DNA from: Pseudomonadota bacterium
GTDB taxonomy: Bacteria > Pseudomonadota > Alphaproteobacteria > Rhizobiales > Rhizobiaceae
Assembly (NCBI GenBank): GCA_023435335.1
Contig: JAEYRU010000126.1
Coordinates: 1-7,157, forward strand
DNA length: 7,157 nucleotides
Direction of reading: 5' to 3'
This document shows positions 1 to 6,090 of the stretch, one piece after another. Numbering within the stretch: the stretch's first letter is position 1; the number at the start of each line of letters is the position of its first letter. The notes beneath the pieces were generated by a model. The model was not told the origin of the DNA and ran no database searches. It saw nothing but the letters and a program-made list of their open reading frames with translations. The position numbers and the translations under genes are program-made.

Positions 1-23
1 AGAAGCGGCTGCCGTAACGTCTT

Positions 24-53
24 CAGGCGGCTTTCGTCCCGGGAGGGCGCCTG
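24..53 (-). other. Weak stem-loop just after the last ATPase gene
   Basis: CAGGCG directly follows the TGA stop of ATPase 2 in the transcript and is matched by CGCCTG 18 nt later, with a CCCGGG palindrome in the loop. No T-tract follows, so it is not a convincing intrinsic terminator. It may be chance in GC-rich DNA or a weak 3'-end structure. The first 53 bases of the window hold no coding start on the minus strand, so whether the operon continues to the left is unknown. Confidence 0.25.
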
Positions 54-1130
54 TCAGACGCTGTGGCGAAGGCTCTCGCCGCTGGCGCGATCGAAGAGCA
101 CAACCTTCTGCGGGTTCCACGAAAAGCGGACCTGCTCGTCGATGGCCAGCTTCTCGCGTGCCGGCGCAGTCAGGCGCACGAACTCCTCACCCACCCGCAG
201 GGTGATGATCTTCTCGACGCCGTGATTTTCTATGTCGTGCACATGAGCGCTCGCCGGCGCGCCGGGATCGAGGAACATGTCTTCCGGACGGATGCCGAAG
301 GTGAGCGGGCGCCCGCCGGTTGCGGCAGGTGCCCCCGCGGCGAAGGGCAGGCTGAACCCCGCATCCGTCACCGCCTGCCCGTCGGCGACCGATCCTGGCA
401 GCAGGTTCATCGGCGGCGAGCCTACCGAGCGCGCGACGAAGGTGTTTCTCGGATTGTTGTAGACCTCGGCCGGCGTGCCGACCTGCACGAGGCGGCCGCT
501 GTCGAGCACGCCGATACGGTCGCCCATCGACATGGCCTCGACCTGGTCGTGGGTGACGAACAGGAATGTGGCGCCGAGGTTCATCTGCAGGTTCTTCAGT
601 TCCGTGCGCAGCGCCTCGCGCAGCTTGGCATCGAGCGCCGACAGCGGCTCGTCCATCAGGAACACGCGAGGCTTGCGCACGATGGCGCGGCCGATGGAGA
701 CGCGCTGCATCTCGCCTCCGGAGAGCTTGTCGGTCTTGCGGTCGAGCAGATGGGTGATGCGCAGCGTCGCGGCCACGCGATCGACGCGCGCGGCGATCTC
801 AGCCGGCTCGGCCCTGCGGACCTTCGACTTGAGCGGGAACTCCAGGTTCTCGCGCACCGTGTAGCGCGGGTAGAGCGAGTACTGCTGGAGGACGAGCGCC
901 ACGTCACGCTCGGCCGCGCCCCAGTCCCCGACATCCACGCCGTCGATCAGGACCGTCCCCTCGTTGGGTTTCTCGAGGCCGGCGACGATGCGGAGCGTCG
1001 TCGTCTTGCCGGCGCCCGTCTCGCCCAGCAGCACGAAGAACTGCCCGTCCTCCACTTCGAGGTTCAGCCCCCTCAGCGCCGTCTTGCTGCCGTAGGCCTT
1101 GGTGATGTTCCTGAGCTCGATATGCGCCAC
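54..1130 (-). CDS. CUT1 sugar ABC transporter ATP-binding protein 2 (UgpC/MalK-like)
   Basis: A 358-aa nucleotide-binding subunit that would hydrolyse ATP on the cytoplasmic face of the transporter encoded upstream. Seen motifs: Walker A GETGAGKT (36-43), Q-loop Q82 in LQQ, ABC signature LSGGEMQR (136-143), Walker B VFLMDEP with catalytic E161, D-loop SALDAK, and H-loop H194 in VTHDQVEAM. Residues from about 235 to the end form the MalK-type TOBE/OB extension (FGIRPEDMFL near 278). All catalytic residues are intact. The start is GTG at 1130, sharing its first G with the TAG stop of ATPase 1 (TAGTG). It gives the same N-terminus (MxHIELR) as its paralogue, and GGAG lies 10 nt upstream. Walker A has Glu-Thr and Ala where most MalK relatives have Pro/Gln-Ser and Cys. 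It is the last gene of the operon in this window. The family is clear; the substrate is unknown. Confidence 0.96.
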   Translation of the reverse strand: MAHIELRNITKAYGSKTALRGLNLEVEDGQFFVLLGETGAGKTTTLRIVAGLEKPNEGTVLIDGVDVGDWGAAERDVALVLQQYSLYPRYTVRENLEFPLKSKVRRAEPAEIAARVDRVAATLRITHLLDRKTDKLSGGEMQRVSIGRAIVRKPRVFLMDEPLSALDAKLREALRTELKNLQMNLGATFLFVTHDQVEAMSMGDRIGVLDSGRLVQVGTPAEVYNNPRNTFVARSVGSPPMNLLPGSVADGQAVTDAGFSLPFAAGAPAATGGRPLTFGIRPEDMFLDPGAPASAHVHDIENHGVEKIITLRVGEEFVRLTAPAREKLAIDEQVRFSWNPQKVVLFDRASGESLRHSV

Positions 1131-2236
1131 TAGAGCTGTACTCCAAGGGATCTGCCGCTTGTCGAATCGAAGAAGTGCGCCTGGGCGGGGTCGATGCGGG
1201 CGTGCACCTGCTCGCCGACGCGGGGCACGAAACCGGCCGGCGTGCGCGCCCGCAGCATGGCCTCGCCGACCTTGAGGTCGACGATGTCGTGGGAGCCGAG
1301 CGGCTCGATGATGTTCGCCTCCATCGGCACGTAGCCCTGCCGCGCCTGCATGGACAACATTACGCCCTCGGGGCGGATGCCGAGCGACAGCGGTGCGCCG
1401 GAGGCATGGCCGTTGAGCTTCGACAGCAGTTCGCGCGGGAACTCGAAACCCGGATCGCTTGGGTCAACATGGATCCGCACCGCGCCCGCCTCCTCGCTGA
1501 CCCGTACAGGGGCGACGTTCATCACCGGGCTGCCGACGAACTGGGCGACGAAGAGGTTCTGCGGGCGCGCATACACCTCCTCCGGACTGCCGACCTGCTG
1601 GAGCACGCCCTCGTGCATGATGACGATCCGGTCCGCCAGGCTCATCGCCTCGACCTGGTCGTGGGTCACATACACGGTGGTCGAGCCCTGCTTGATGTGC
1701 AGCCGCTTGATCTCGGCGCGCATCTCCTCGCGCAGCTTGGCGTCGAGTGCGCCGATCGGCTCGTCCATCAGCATCGCCTTGGGCTGGCGCACCAGCGCGC
1801 GGCCGATGGCGACGCGCTGCATGTCGCCGCCGGATAGCGCCGACGGCTTCTTCTGCAGCAGCTCCGTGATGCGCAGGACCCGGGCGATCTCGCGCACGCG
1901 GCTGTCGATCTCGGCCTTGCTCTGGCGCGTGGCGCGCAGCGGAAACGCGATGTTCTCGTAGACCGACATGTGCGGGTAGAGCGAGAATGACTGGAAGACC
2001 ATCGCGATGTCGCGGTCGGCCGCCTTCAGGTGCTGCACCGGCTTGCCGTCGATGAGGATGTCGCCCTCGTCGATCGTTTCCAGGCCAGCGATCGCGCGCA
2101 GGGTCGTCGTCTTGCCGCAGCCGGACTGGCCCAGCATGACGATGAACTCGTTGTTGGCGATATCCAGGTTCATGTCCTTGATGACCTGGACGTCGCCGAA
2201 CCATTTCTGAACGCCGCGAAGCTCTATGTGGGTCAT
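1130..2236 (-). CDS. CUT1 sugar ABC transporter ATP-binding protein 1 (UgpC/MalK-like)
   Basis: A 368-aa ATPase subunit of the importer. Seen motifs: Walker A GQSGCGKT (36-43), Q-loop Q82 in FQS, signature LSGGDMQR (134-141), Walker B AMLMDEP with E159, D-loop GALDAK, and H-loop H192 in VTHDQVEAMS. A C-terminal TOBE/OB domain runs from about 237, with LGIRPEGVML near 285. The reading frame stays open upstream to 2395, but ATG 2236 is chosen. It aligns with the start of ATPase 2, has GAGGG 6 nt upstream, and overlaps the TGA of the 82-aa gene by 4 nt (ATGA). The upstream extension is Arg/His-rich out-of-frame translation of that small gene. This subunit and ATPase 2 differ throughout yet both look active, so a heterodimeric nucleotide-binding pair is likely, as known for the rhizobial glycerol transporter GlpS/GlpT. 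Substrate not inferable. Confidence 0.96.
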   Translation of the reverse strand: MTHIELRGVQKWFGDVQVIKDMNLDIANNEFIVMLGQSGCGKTTTLRAIAGLETIDEGDILIDGKPVQHLKAADRDIAMVFQSFSLYPHMSVYENIAFPLRATRQSKAEIDSRVREIARVLRITELLQKKPSALSGGDMQRVAIGRALVRQPKAMLMDEPIGALDAKLREEMRAEIKRLHIKQGSTTVYVTHDQVEAMSLADRIVIMHEGVLQQVGSPEEVYARPQNLFVAQFVGSPVMNVAPVRVSEEAGAVRIHVDPSDPGFEFPRELLSKLNGHASGAPLSLGIRPEGVMLSMQARQGYVPMEANIIEPLGSHDIVDLKVGEAMLRARTPAGFVPRVGEQVHARIDPAQAHFFDSTSGRSLGVQL

Positions 2237-2481
2237 GCCTTGCCCTCGCGATGGTCGGAAACGTCGAACACGCGATCCTCCGCCTCCGCCCCTTCCTTGG
2301 GCTCCCCTTCCGGCGGTATCTTGCCGGTGATCATGAAGCCGATCAGGCCGACGATGATCATGGTGACGCCGTAGCGGTGGAGGAAGAAGTTCCACGGCTG
2401 GCAGAGCGCGACGATGCCGAAGATCATGAGCGTCTGCATGGCCGGGTGGAGCCAGCGCTCGTTGAAGGCGCGGAAGCTCAT
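2233..2481 (-). CDS. Uncharacterised 82-aa two-helix membrane protein in the ABC operon
   Basis: I do not recognise a named family. The protein has a short basic N-terminus (R4, R9, H12), a first hydrophobic helix at about 16-34 (TLMIFGIVALCQPWNFFL), a short HRYG turn, a second helix at about 39-54 (VTMIIVGLIGFMITG), and a hydrophilic, mainly acidic tail (57-82). The arrangement suggests a hairpin with both ends in the cytoplasm. The gene is real rather than a shadow: its ATG overlaps the permease 2 TGA (ATGA) and its TGA overlaps the ATPase 1 ATG (ATGA), so it is coupled on both sides. No strong Shine-Dalgarno is seen, only GGGG about 11 nt upstream, which fits coupled re-initiation. Small membrane proteins of unknown role also occur in other CUT1 operons (for example GlpU, a DUF2160 protein, in the rhizobial glycerol operon), but this sequence does not look like GlpU. 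A role as an accessory subunit is inference. Confidence 0.88.
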   Translation of the reverse strand: MSFRAFNERWLHPAMQTLMIFGIVALCQPWNFFLHRYGVTMIIVGLIGFMITGKIPPEGEPKEGAEAEDRVFDVSDHREGKA

Positions 2482-3437
2482 TTGCGGATCGCCCCGAAGC
2501 TCATTCCGCGCAGCAGGTGGTTGCGCAGGAGGAAGGTGAAGATCGCCACCGGCAGCAGGAACAGGAACGTGCCTGCCGCGATGACTGTCCAGTCGGGCAG
2601 GCCCGAGCCCACCTGGCTGGGGATGAAGGGCGGCGCGGTCTGTGCAGTGCGCCGCGTCATGATCAGCGCGAAGGCGTATTCGTTCCAGGCCGTGATGAAA
2701 CAGAACACGGCAGTCGCGGCGATGCCCGTGGCGGCCTCCGGAAGCACCACCTTGAAGAAGGCCTCCATGCGCGTGTAGCCGTCGACCAGGGCCGCCTCCT
2801 CGTATTCGCGCGGTATCTCGTCGATGAAGCCTTTCATCAGCCACACCGAGAAGGAGAGATTGAAGGCGGTGTAGAGGATGATGAGGCCGAGATGCGTGTC
2901 GTTCAGTCCCACCGCCCGGTACATCAGGAACATGGGAATCGCGACCACCACGGGCGGCAGCATTCGTGTGGAAAGGATGAAGAACAGCCAGTCCTGCTCT
3001 CCCTTCACCTTGAAGCGGGAAAAGCCGTAGGCCGTTATCGTACCCATGCTGACGGCGAGCACGGTCGAGACGATGGCCACGATCAGCGAGTTCACGAAGC
3101 GGCTCGGATAGCCCGACAGCTGCACGTTGCCCTGCCCGTCGCGCACCACCTTCTCGCCGCCGTCGAAGACCAGGCGCTCCCACCAGGGCGCGGCCGCGTA
3201 TTCCTCGGCACTCGGCTGCTCGCGCAATTGCGAGCGGCGCAGCACGAGCTTCACGAAGGGCGATATCTCGGGCTGGAACAGCACCGTGGGCGGCACCGTC
3301 GTGGCCAGGTTGCGCGGCTTGAACGAGGTCGACACGATCCAGTAGATCGGCGCCAGCATGATAAGCGTCACGACCAGGACGGCGACGATCGCGACCTTGT
3401 TGAGCGCCCGCTCGGACGTCGTCTGTACGGCGGCCAT
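2478..3437 (-). CDS. CUT1 ABC transporter permease 2 (MalG-like)
   Basis: A 319-aa inner-membrane permease. Hydrophobic segments sit at about 13-36, 114-137, 150-171, 183-203, 237-260 and 283-304, the six-helix MalG pattern. The EAA loop that contacts the ATPase is clear at 214-233: EAALVDGYTRMEAFFKVVLP. The loop between helices 1 and 2 (about 40-113) is longer than usual for MalG-type proteins and includes a charged stretch around 66-109 (RRSQLREQ, PWWERLVFDGGEKVV). It should face the periplasm and could contact the binding protein. ATG 3437 has AAGGAG 7 nt upstream and begins 1 nt after the TGA of permease 1. The 3' end overlaps the next gene by 4 nt. No defects seen. Confidence 0.95.
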   Translation of the reverse strand: MAAVQTTSERALNKVAIVAVLVVTLIMLAPIYWIVSTSFKPRNLATTVPPTVLFQPEISPFVKLVLRRSQLREQPSAEEYAAAPWWERLVFDGGEKVVRDGQGNVQLSGYPSRFVNSLIVAIVSTVLAVSMGTITAYGFSRFKVKGEQDWLFFILSTRMLPPVVVAIPMFLMYRAVGLNDTHLGLIILYTAFNLSFSVWLMKGFIDEIPREYEEAALVDGYTRMEAFFKVVLPEAATGIAATAVFCFITAWNEYAFALIMTRRTAQTAPPFIPSQVGSGLPDWTVIAAGTFLFLLPVAIFTFLLRNHLLRGMSFGAIRK

Positions 3438-3438
3438 C

Positions 3439-4344
3439 TCAGCGCTCCTTCACCTTGTTGAGGTACTTCACGTAGATGTTGGTAATGGCGATCACCATGA
3501 TCAGCATGATGTAGGCGAGCGCGCTCGACATGCCGGTCTGCCACTCCTGGAAAGCCATCTTGTAGAGGCGGATCGAGATAACCTCCGTCGTGGGCTGGCT
3601 CGTCAGGATGTAGGCGAGGTCGAAGGTCTTGAAGGCCTCCATGGTGCGGAAGATGATCGCGATCATGAGAATCGGCGCCACCAGCGGCAGCGTGATGCGG
3701 AAGAAGGTATAGAGCGAACCGGCGCGGTCGATTGCGGCCGCCTCGTAGAGATGCTTCGGCACGGCCGAGAGACCGGCGAGCGAAAGCAGCATAACGAAGG
3801 GCGACCACATCCAGATGTCGGTCAGCGCAACGGCGTAGAGCGCCATGTCGGGGTTGGACAGCCATTCGAACCGGCCGAGGCCGAGCGCGTGATTGATGAT
3901 GCCGAAGGACGGGTCATAGAGCAGCTTCCAGAACAGGCCGACGACTGCCATCGAAAGCATCATCGGCAGCAGCAGCAGCGTCGTTATCAGCCCCTTGAAG
4001 GGGATCGAGCGGTTAAGCAGCAGCGCCACGCCGAAACCCACGACGACCTGCCCCGTGACGGAGACGATCACGTATTTTGCGGTGATCGCGAAGTTGTTCC
4101 AGATGAACGGGTCGTTGAGCAGGGTGCGGTAGTTGGCGAGGCCGACGAAATTGGCGGACGCGTTGGACGAGGCCCGAAAATCTGTGAAGGAATAACCCAG
4201 CGAATAGAGCAGCGGAAAGATGTTGAAGACGATCAGGAAAACGATCGTCGGAATGATGAAGGCGTTGCGGATCGCCAGGTCGCTCCAGCCGCGGCGCGCG
4301 GCGCGCGACTGCGGGTCCAGCGTCGTCATAGTCAAAGTCGCCAA
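3439..4344 (-). CDS. CUT1 ABC transporter permease 1 (MalF/UgpA-like)
   Basis: A 301-aa inner-membrane permease that would pair with permease 2 to form the channel. Hydrophobic segments lie at about 27-50, 89-110, 118-140, 169-192, 219-238 and 273-292. The EAA loop is at 201-220 (EAAAIDRAGSLYTFFRITLP), with Arg at the position where DGA is more usual. The start is taken as TTG 4344 because GGGAGGAG lies at the ideal 7-nt distance. The in-frame ATG at 4329 would be 22 nt from that site. The two differ by only five residues (MATLT). The gene follows the binding-protein gene after 92 nt containing a strong stem-loop and is followed by permease 2 after 1 nt. Family assignment is firm; which start is used is less so. 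Confidence 0.95.
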   Translation of the reverse strand: MATLTMTTLDPQSRAARRGWSDLAIRNAFIIPTIVFLIVFNIFPLLYSLGYSFTDFRASSNASANFVGLANYRTLLNDPFIWNNFAITAKYVIVSVTGQVVVGFGVALLLNRSIPFKGLITTLLLLPMMLSMAVVGLFWKLLYDPSFGIINHALGLGRFEWLSNPDMALYAVALTDIWMWSPFVMLLSLAGLSAVPKHLYEAAAIDRAGSLYTFFRITLPLVAPILMIAIIFRTMEAFKTFDLAYILTSQPTTEVISIRLYKMAFQEWQTGMSSALAYIMLIMVIAITNIYVKYLNKVKER

Positions 4345-4351
4345 AACCCCG

Positions 4352-4359
4352 CTCCTCCC
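4352..4359 (-). promoter_or_regulatory. Shine-Dalgarno that selects the TTG start of permease 1
   Basis: On the minus strand GGGAGGAG is followed by a 7-nt spacer and then TTG (4344-4342). The nearest in-frame ATG is 15 nt further downstream, too far for this site to serve well. This makes the rare TTG the preferred initiator, and it may moderate permease expression relative to the binding protein. Confidence 0.65.
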
Positions 4360-4393
4360 AGAGCAATCTCAACGGACACGACTTCCGGACGAA

Positions 4394-4425
4394 GCCGAGG
4401 GGGCAGCCGTGACCGCCCCCTCGGC
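4394..4425 (-). promoter_or_regulatory. Intercistronic stem-loop between binding-protein and permease genes
   Basis: GCCGAGGGGGC (4394-4404) and GCCCCCTCGGC (4415-4425) pair perfectly over 11 bp around a 10-nt loop, starting 12 nt after the TGA of the binding-protein gene. No U-run follows (TTCGTCC instead), so full intrinsic termination is unlikely. Such structures after the first gene of binding-protein operons are known to protect the upstream message from 3' decay or to cause partial termination, raising binding protein over membrane subunits. A 12-bp palindrome GGCCTGCAGGCC (4423-4434) overlaps one arm and could form only a short competing hairpin. Confidence 0.7.
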
Positions 4426-4436
4426 CTGCAGGCCCG

Positions 4437-5747
4437 TCACTGTACGCGGTTGTACTTCTTGAAGGTGGCGTTCCAGTCAGCCGCCAGCGCATCGAGCGCT
4501 TCCTTGGCCGTGCCCTGACCGGCCGTGATATACGGATAAATCCGCTGGTTCATCTGGATCAGCAGCTCCGCGTATTCCGGCGTCGCCCAGAAATCCTTCA
4601 CCTTGAACATGGTCTCGTAGAAGGCCTTGTTGTAGGGCGTGGCGTTCTGGAATTCTTCGGACTCGAGCACCGCAGCGCTCGCCGTGTAGCCGCCAAGTTC
4701 CGCCCAGCGCTTCTGCGTCTCGTCCTTGACGAACCATTCCAGGAACTTGAAGGCCTCCTCCTGGTTCTGCGAGTAGGAGATGATGGAGATGCCCTGCCCG
4801 CCGAGAGCGGCGTACTGGTCTCCATCCGGGCCGGCCGGGTTGGCGAAGAAGCCGGTCACCTTGGCATTGGGGTTCGACGCTTCGTTCACCAGCGCAGGGA
4901 AGAAGGCGAAGTAGTTCATGCTCATCGCCGCCAGGTTCTCGGTGATCGCCTGGTTGTTCTCGACGAAGAAGGTCTTGGCCCAGCCGGGCGGCGTGAAGCC
5001 GTAGAGCTCGCGGTACATCTCGAGCGCCTTGACGTTCTTTTCCGAGTTGATGATGCCGTCGACCTTGTAGGTCGCGTAGTCGCCGAGCTCGCCGCCATAG
5101 GAGAAGATGGCGTTCTCCACGCCCATCACGAGGCCGTCATAGGAGTTGTCGGTATAGATCGCGATGCCGTAGCGGTTCTGGTCCGGACGGTGGAAGAATT
5201 CGGCGATGTCGCGCATCTGGGCCCAGGTGGCCGGGGGCGCGAGATCGTAGCCGTATTTGGCCTTGAAGTCGGCCATTTCCTTGGGATCCTCGAACCAGTC
5301 CTTGCGGTAGGACCAGCCCACCGCATCGCCTTCGGCCGGAATGGCCCAGTACTTGCCGGAGTCGGACGGGTATTCGGCGTAATACTTCACCGTCGCCGGC
5401 GCCATCACGTTGGTCAGGTCGTGCTTGTTGAAGAACTCGGTGAGGTCGACATAGTGGCCGGCCTCGGATGCGGCGCCGAGCCACTGCGAGTCTCCGACGA
5501 CCATGTCGTAGGCCGATCCGCGCGCATTGAGCTCGGTGAAGGTCTTGGTCTGGAAATCCGACCACGGCGTCGTCTCCACCGTGACCTTGACGCCGGTCTC
5601 GGCCTCATACTCGTTGACGAGTTCCTGCAGGTAGTTCGCCGGATCCCATTCGGCCCAGAAGATCGTCAATTCCTGCGCGAAAGCCGAAGTTCCGCAGGCA
5701 AGCGAAAAGCCGATGCCGGCCAAAAGACCGGTAAGTTTCTTGCGCAT
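4437..5747 (-). CDS. Periplasmic solute-binding protein of a CUT1 (family 1) sugar ABC transporter
   Basis: A 436-aa extracellular solute-binding protein that would capture the substrate in the periplasm and deliver it to the two permeases. The N-terminus is a Sec signal peptide: basic MRKK, hydrophobic core 6-18, and an AFA|QE signal peptidase I site after residue 24. The mature part begins ELTIFWAEWDPANYLQELV and shows the family 1 pattern: DMVVGDSQW (81-89), WAIPAEGDAVGWSYRKDWF (134-152), PPATWAQM (171-178), and the hinge-like GGQGISIISYSQNQEEAFKFLEWF (316-339). Many aromatic residues are consistent with a carbohydrate or polyol ligand, but I cannot name it. It is clearly shorter than the roughly 570-aa glycerol-binding GlpV type. 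ATG 5747 is preceded by GGGAGG with a 6-nt spacer; the open frame to 5909 lacks signal-peptide logic. It is first in the operon, as is common for these transporters. Confidence 0.95.
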   Translation of the reverse strand: MRKKLTGLLAGIGFSLACGTSAFAQELTIFWAEWDPANYLQELVNEYEAETGVKVTVETTPWSDFQTKTFTELNARGSAYDMVVGDSQWLGAASEAGHYVDLTEFFNKHDLTNVMAPATVKYYAEYPSDSGKYWAIPAEGDAVGWSYRKDWFEDPKEMADFKAKYGYDLAPPATWAQMRDIAEFFHRPDQNRYGIAIYTDNSYDGLVMGVENAIFSYGGELGDYATYKVDGIINSEKNVKALEMYRELYGFTPPGWAKTFFVENNQAITENLAAMSMNYFAFFPALVNEASNPNAKVTGFFANPAGPDGDQYAALGGQGISIISYSQNQEEAFKFLEWFVKDETQKRWAELGGYTASAAVLESEEFQNATPYNKAFYETMFKVKDFWATPEYAELLIQMNQRIYPYITAGQGTAKEALDALAADWNATFKKYNRVQ

Positions 5748-5753
5748 GTCATT

Positions 5754-5759
5754 CCTCCC
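5754..5759 (-). promoter_or_regulatory. Ribosome-binding site of the binding-protein gene
   Basis: GGGAGG lies 6 nt before ATG 5747 on the minus strand. It fixes the start of the binding protein exactly at the signal peptide and rules out the longer open frame reaching 5909. Confidence 0.85.
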
Positions 5760-5768
5760 ATTTGCACC

Positions 5769-5786
5769 TGCCGGAGAAAACCGGCA
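5769..5786 (-). other. Small leader hairpin upstream of the binding-protein RBS
   Basis: TGCCGG and CCGGCA form a 6-bp perfect stem with a 6-nt pyrimidine-rich loop (TTTTCT in the transcript), ending 9 nt before the ribosome-binding site. It could influence translation or stability of the leader. Alternatively it is chance, since short GC stems are common at this base composition. Confidence 0.35.
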
Positions 5787-5897
5787 CCGCGCCTGTAGCG
5801 GACGTACGGGACTTGCCGCGGTTCCGTGCGTCCTTTGTGAATTTCTCGCATCCTGACCTGGATGGCGGGCCTTTCCTCCGTGGCCTCCACACCAATC

Positions 5898-5908
5898 TGG
5901 TATTACCA
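5898..5908. promoter_or_regulatory. TGGTATTACCA dyad, GntR/FadR-type operator candidate
   Basis: This is a perfect 11-bp inverted repeat, TGGTA-T-TACCA, in the context ATCTGGTATTACCAAA. It fits the TGGT-N3-ACCA form recognised by many FadR/PdhR/UxuR-like GntR regulators. It lies about 13 bp downstream of a TTGACG element, where the -10 of the operon promoter should be, a typical repressor position. The regulator is not encoded in the window. Confidence 0.55.
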
Positions 5909-5926
5909 AACCTCGCTTGCCGTCAA
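5900..5926 (-). promoter_or_regulatory. Candidate promoter of the ABC transporter operon
   Basis: CTTGACG on the minus strand (TTGACG 5926-5921) matches the alphaproteobacterial sigma-70 -35 element well. The -10 is ambiguous: TAATAC (5905-5900) sits at a 15-nt spacing and TACCAG (5902-5897) at 18, both only partial matches. A transcript from here would carry a leader of roughly 145 nt. The overlap with the TGGT-N3-ACCA dyad suggests repression. Mapping of the 5' end would be needed to fix the -10. Confidence 0.45.
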
Positions 5927-6076
5927 GCCCTCCGAAGCAGCTTCCGCGTCGCGAAATTTCCCCGGCACCCCCAACGTCCCATACGATTAAACCGATTTTT
6001 CCGGCCCGAGCAGTACAAATTCCGCGCGCAGTCTTGCACGCAGTCCGAGCACGGCCGCCACACCCCCTCTGATCAT

Positions 6077-6089
6077 CTGGTCGAACCAG
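6077..6089. promoter_or_regulatory. CTGGT-CGA-ACCAG dyad, second GntR/FadR-type site candidate
   Basis: This is a perfect 5+5 inverted repeat with a 3-nt centre, in the context ATCTGGTCGAACCAGTTT, close to FadR-type operators. It shares ATCTGGT-N3-ACCA with the site at 5898, and the centres are 180 bp apart. It starts 1 nt after the TetR stop, so it could alternatively form a weak RNA hairpin at the 3' end of that transcript; no T-run follows. Confidence 0.45.
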
Positions 6090-6090
6090 T

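Larger units (their letters stand above)
5748..6090. other. 343-nt intergenic control region between TetR gene and transport operon
   Basis: No gene is supported here. Reading toward the operon, it holds a TGGT-N3-ACCA dyad just after the TetR stop, an A/T-rich patch around 5981-6000 with a repeated AATCG, a GAAATTTC palindrome (5953-5960), a TTGACG -35-like element with an overlapping second TGGT-N3-ACCA dyad, and a leader of roughly 145 nt with a small hairpin before the ribosome-binding site. A 74-codon GTG frame (5890-5666) crosses the binding-protein start and has no protein-like features, so it is left out. Confidence 0.7.

Noticed and set aside
63..1133. Long plus-strand open frame (356 codons) opposite ATPase 2
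   Set aside because: It mirrors a clear ABC ATPase on the other strand. The translation is rich in Arg/His/Ala with no recognisable domain, as expected for an antisense frame in GC-rich DNA.
2237..2395. Longer ATPase 1 starting at 2395
   Set aside because: The extra 53 residues are the out-of-frame translation of the 82-aa gene. ATPase homology and the ATGA junction fix the start at 2236.
2482..3183. Longer version of the 82-aa protein starting at 3183
   Set aside because: The extension lies entirely inside permease 2 in another frame and is Arg/Gly-rich. The compact hydrophobic protein begins at ATG 2481 at the permease stop.
2517..3461. Plus-strand open frame of 314 codons opposite permease 2
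   Set aside because: Same pattern: a charged, low-complexity antisense translation of a membrane protein with intact EAA motif.
3358..4518. Plus-strand open frame of 386 codons opposite permease 1
   Set aside because: The predicted protein is highly charged and His/Arg/Glu-rich, the antisense image of a hydrophobic permease. No ribosome-binding site or domain supports it.
5688..5696. Lipobox in the binding protein (SLAC, Cys18)
   Set aside because: Ser at -3 and Leu at -2 do not fit the lipobox pattern, and a good signal peptidase I site AFA|QE follows at residue 24, so a soluble periplasmic protein is favoured.
4437..5909. Assignment of the transporter as the rhizobial glycerol system GlpSTPQUV
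   Set aside because: The two-ATPase layout is similar, but the binding protein is 436 aa rather than about 570, the gene order differs, the small protein is not like GlpU, and no glpD or glpK is present.
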